NCBI RefSeq assembly: GCF_900105625.1
Contig: NZ_FNSD01000001.1
Location: 310,001-374,000, forward strand
Length of the DNA: 64,000 bases
From: Terriglobus roseus
GTDB lineage: Bacteria > Acidobacteriota > Terriglobia > Terriglobales > Acidobacteriaceae
Direction of reading: 5' to 3'
The position numbers and the translations under genes were made by a program. The notes under the pieces were generated by a model that had not been told where the DNA came from, made no database searches, and saw nothing but the letters and a program-made list of their open reading frames with translations. Positions 61,347-64,000 of this stretch are shown piece after piece (positions within the stretch are counted from its first letter, which is position 1; every line of letters starts with the position of its first letter).

Positions 61347-62936
61347 ATGCCGAACATTGCGTTTAAAACACCGCTCACCGCAGCGGACGAGCAGATCCTT
61401 ACGCCAGAGGCAATTGCCTTCCTCGGCGAACTCCATCACAACTTCAACGAGCGACGCCTTGCACTACTGCAAGCGCGCATCGAGCGCCAGGCACGGCTGG
61501 ATGCGGGCGAGCGACCGAACTTCCTGCCGGAGACGGCCCGAATTCGAGAGGCTGCATGGCGCTGCGCCCCGATCCCAGCCGACCTGCAGGATCGTCGCGT
61601 CGAAATCACCGGGCCCGTTGAGCGCAAGATGGTTATCAACGCCCTGAACAGCGGTGCGAAAGTCTTCATGGCGGACTTTGAAGATTCCACGACGCCAACG
61701 TGGACGAACCTGCTGGAGGGCCAGGCGAACCTGCGTGACGCCGTCCGCCGCAACATTACCTTCGAAGACCCGAAAAGCGGTAAGAGCTACAAGCTGAACG
61801 AGAAAACCGCAGTCCTGTTCGTACGGCCACGCGGCTGGCACCTGCCAGAGCAGCACATGACTGTCGACGGCCAGCCGATGAGCGGTTCCCTCTTCGACTT
61901 CGGTCTGTATCTCTTCCACAACGCGGCAGAGTTGCTGGCACGCGGCTCCGGGCCGTACTTCTACCTGCCCAAGATGGAGTCGCACCTGGAAGCGCGGCTC
62001 TGGAATGACGTGATCGTCTTCGCGCAGAATCACCTCGGCATCCCGCAAAGTTCGGTACGTGCGACCGTGTTGATCGAGACAATCCTTGCAACCTTCGAGA
62101 TGGACGAGATCCTCTACGAACTTCGAGATCATTCTGCGGGCTTGAATTGCGGCCGCTGGGACTACATCTTCTCGTTCATCAAGAAGCTCGCGGCAGACAA
62201 GAGCATTTTGCTGCCTGACCGCGGACAAGTAACGATGGCGACGCACTTCATGCGTTCGTACTCGAAGCTTGCCATCAAAACCTGCCACCACCGCGAGATC
62301 AGCGCTATGGGCGGCATGAGCGCGTTCATCCCGATCAAGAGCGATCCTGAGGCGAATGAGCGTGCGCTGGCGCAAGTTCGCGCGGACAAGGAGCGCGAAG
62401 CCGGCGACGGTCACGACGGCACATGGGTTGCTCACCCGGGGCTCGTCCCAATCGCCATGGAGGTCTTCGACCGCCTGATGCCGGGACCGAACCAGATTGA
62501 GAAGAAGCTTGAGGACTACACGGTCACCGCAGATGACCTGCTGCAGATCCCGAGCGGCCAGATTACGGAAGCCGGTCTGCGGCAGAACGTCGCCGTGGGT
62601 CTAGGCTACGTGGAGGCATGGCTGCGCGGCATCGGCTGTGTGCCGCTCTTTAACCTGATGGAGGATGCGGCCACTGCGGAGATCAGCCGTGCGCAGCTTT
62701 GGCAGTGGGTTCATCACAATGCGACGCTCGCCGATGGCCGGGCCGTTACGGCTGACCTTGTCGACACCATCATTGACGAGGAGCTGGGCAAGACCAAGCC
62801 GACCGTGGATGCGAAGCGGTTTGCAGCCTACGAGCGCGCGGCGACGATGATGCGCGACCTCGTCCGCAGCGACCGCTTCGCGGACTTCCTGACGCTGCCC
62901 GCCTACGCTTCGGTCCTCAAAGAAGGCCTGGCATAG
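61347..62936 (+). CDS. aceB: Malate synthase A
   Basis: 529 aa enzyme condensing glyoxylate and acetyl-CoA to malate. Seen: [20 protein letters not shown], the catalytic Arg in [14 protein letters not shown], Mg-ligand region [33 protein letters not shown], and [17 protein letters not shown]. Length matches the A form. Isocitrate lyase is not in the window; glyoxylate could also come from other sources. Preceded by the hydratase with only three bases between. Confidence 0.96.
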   Translation: MPNIAFKTPLTAADEQILTPEAIAFLGELHHNFNERRLALLQARIERQARLDAGERPNFLPETARIREAAWRCAPIPADLQDRRVEITGPVERKMVINALNSGAKVFMADFEDSTTPTWTNLLEGQANLRDAVRRNITFEDPKSGKSYKLNEKTAVLFVRPRGWHLPEQHMTVDGQPMSGSLFDFGLYLFHNAAELLARGSGPYFYLPKMESHLEARLWNDVIVFAQNHLGIPQSSVRATVLIETILATFEMDEILYELRDHSAGLNCGRWDYIFSFIKKLAADKSILLPDRGQVTMATHFMRSYSKLAIKTCHHREISAMGGMSAFIPIKSDPEANERALAQVRADKEREAGDGHDGTWVAHPGLVPIAMEVFDRLMPGPNQIEKKLEDYTVTADDLLQIPSGQITEAGLRQNVAVGLGYVEAWLRGIGCVPLFNLMEDAATAEISRAQLWQWVHHNATLADGRAVTADLVDTIIDEELGKTKPTVDAKRFAAYERAATMMRDLVRSDRFADFLTLPAYASVLKEGLA

Positions 62937-63142
62937 GGGAAGAGATGGCTGCCCTGCGTCTCGATTCTGAGACGTGGGTTCCACACAACGCCGTGAAGAA
63001 CCTAACCCACAGGGCGCCAGCCTTTGTTGACCAGTCGGGTATTCACCAGTCAGTAACGGCATTGACATCGCTGTGCCTGCGATACATCCTGCCATTGCCC
63101 CGTAAGAATCACACAACGGTACACAGGGAGCAGGTAATCGCA

Positions 63143-64000
63143 ATGGCTCGTCCATATTGGTCAGGCACCATCCAGATTTCGCTCGTCTCATTCGCGGTGA
63201 AGTTCTTCGTCGCCACCGAAGCAAAGAGCCAGATACGCTTCCACCAGATCAGCCGCTCCACCGGCGAGCGCGTTCGGCACCAGAAGGTGCTGGCGTCTTC
63301 GCTTGAGGAGAACGATGGTGGCAGCGGTGAGGACGAGTCCCAGGCATCGTCGACCGTCGGTAAAGACGATATCGTCAAGGGCTACGAATACGCCAAGGGC
63401 CAGTACGTGATGATCGAGCCCAGCGAAATTGCCAATCTCCGCGTGCCGTCGAAGCATGCCATCTCCATTGAGCAGTTTGTCGACGAGAGCGAGATCGATC
63501 CCGCGTACTTTGAGAAGCCCTACTTCGTCGCTCCCGATGGGGATGCGCAGGCGGAGGCCTTCGCCGTGGTCCGGGAAGCAATGGGCAAGGCCGGCAAGGT
63601 TGGCATCGGCAAGATTGCCTTTGCCGGACGCGAGCACGTCGTTGCCATCATGGCCAGCAAAGACGACGAGGGCCGCGGCCTGATGGCGTACACCATGCGC
63701 TACCAGGAAGAGTTACGCAATCCCAACGTGTACTTCGCCAGCATTCCCAAGGTGGAGATCGAAGAGGATCAGCTGGAACTCGCGCAGCAGCTCATCAAAA
63801 AGAAGACTGCGAAGTTCGATCCGAAGCGTTACAAGGATGGCTACGAGGTTGCACTCAAGGAACTCGTCGATGCAAAGGTCCACAACGAACCGATCCCTGT
63901 GGAAGAGCCAGCACCGAAGCGCGCGAAGGTCGTCAACCTGATGGATGCGCTGCGTAGTAGCCTCGCTGGCAAAGCCGATGCGGATGACGAGACTGACGCG
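63143..64000 (+). CDS. ku: Ku DNA-end-binding protein, 3' end cut by window edge
   Basis: 286 codons seen, reading open to the last base. Bacterial Ku: MARPYWSGTIQISLVSFAVKF, RFHQISRSTGERVRHQKV, KGYEYAKGQYVMIEPSEI, YFEKPYFVAPD and LELAQQLIKKKTAKFDPKRYKDGYE. The ring-forming core is complete; only the C-terminal tail runs off. RBS AGGGAGCAGG. Functions in two-component non-homologous end joining with LigD, which is not in the window. The 206 bases before it hold no other gene. Confidence 0.95.
   Translation, partial: MARPYWSGTIQISLVSFAVKFFVATEAKSQIRFHQISRSTGERVRHQKVLASSLEENDGGSGEDESQASSTVGKDDIVKGYEYAKGQYVMIEPSEIANLRVPSKHAISIEQFVDESEIDPAYFEKPYFVAPDGDAQAEAFAVVREAMGKAGKVGIGKIAFAGREHVVAIMASKDDEGRGLMAYTMRYQEELRNPNVYFASIPKVEIEEDQLELAQQLIKKKTAKFDPKRYKDGYEVALKELVDAKVHNEPIPVEEPAPKRAKVVNLMDALRSSLAGKADADDETDA

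Noticed and set aside
1-64000. CRISPR array, insertion sequences or prophage genes
   Set aside because: No regularly spaced repeats, transposase, integrase or phage structural genes were seen.

Overview
The window looks like a stretch of chromosome from a soil Acidobacteriota, most likely Terriglobia/Acidobacteriaceae (Terriglobus, Granulicella or Edaphobacter type). The reasons are three giant beta-propeller/Y_Y_Y sensor kinases, many Tat-exported enzymes, small secreted proteins of a type common in that phylum, and high GC with mixed ATG/GTG/TTG starts. This placement is inference from gene content; no 16S or marker comparison was possible.

Layout. 1-2.4 kb: a minus-strand operon of a YoaK-like membrane protein, oxalate decarboxylase and a truncated acetolactate synthase. 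2.6-12.1 kb: three periplasmic-propeller histidine kinases (converging, then diverging), closed by a perfect 54-bp palindrome. 12.2-22.5 kb: an alpha/beta hydrolase, two near-identical NarL-type response regulators, a receiver-only protein, and a minus-strand catabolic operon of a three-subunit molybdenum hydroxylase, a resorcylate-decarboxylase-like amidohydrolase and an FAD monooxygenase; then an Old Yellow Enzyme. 22.6-27.3 kb: Dps, two small secreted proteins, an alginate-export-type porin and a Tat-exported second oxalate decarboxylase. 27.3-34.9 kb: an RND efflux operon, a frameshifted DUF4136 gene and a sensor-less sigma-54 activator. 35.1-36.8 kb: a decayed region with a marC pseudogene, a UBP zinc-finger protein, a gene-free stretch and tRNA-Ser(CGA).

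37-64 kb is mostly housekeeping: class I ribonucleotide reductase nrdA/nrdB, an XRE-cupin regulator, fused pabB-pabC, a ZIP transporter, rpmB-rpmG, a glycine-zipper lipoprotein, an M29-like aminopeptidase, a Tat-exported aminotransferase, a GCS2/ATP-grasp/esterase cluster (50-54 kb), the rpsP-khpA-rimM-trmD-rplS-rnhB-PIG-L operon, msrP/msrQ, a hydratase plus malate synthase, and the start of a Ku gene that runs off the window.

Main discovery candidate. A 16-bp element with 7-2-7 architecture (TACCCGA-AT-GAGGGGA and variants) recurs in intergenic DNA in front of the kinases, a response regulator, the OYE, the alpha/beta hydrolase and the sigma-54 activator. Its geometry matches two NarL-type heptamers and it is a good candidate operator for the two orphan NarL regulators, tying this whole half of the window into one regulon. 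Second candidates are the GCS2/ATP-grasp/esterase cluster (possible peptide-conjugate biosynthesis) and the Mo-hydroxylase/decarboxylase/monooxygenase operon (possible aromatic or N-heterocycle catabolism).
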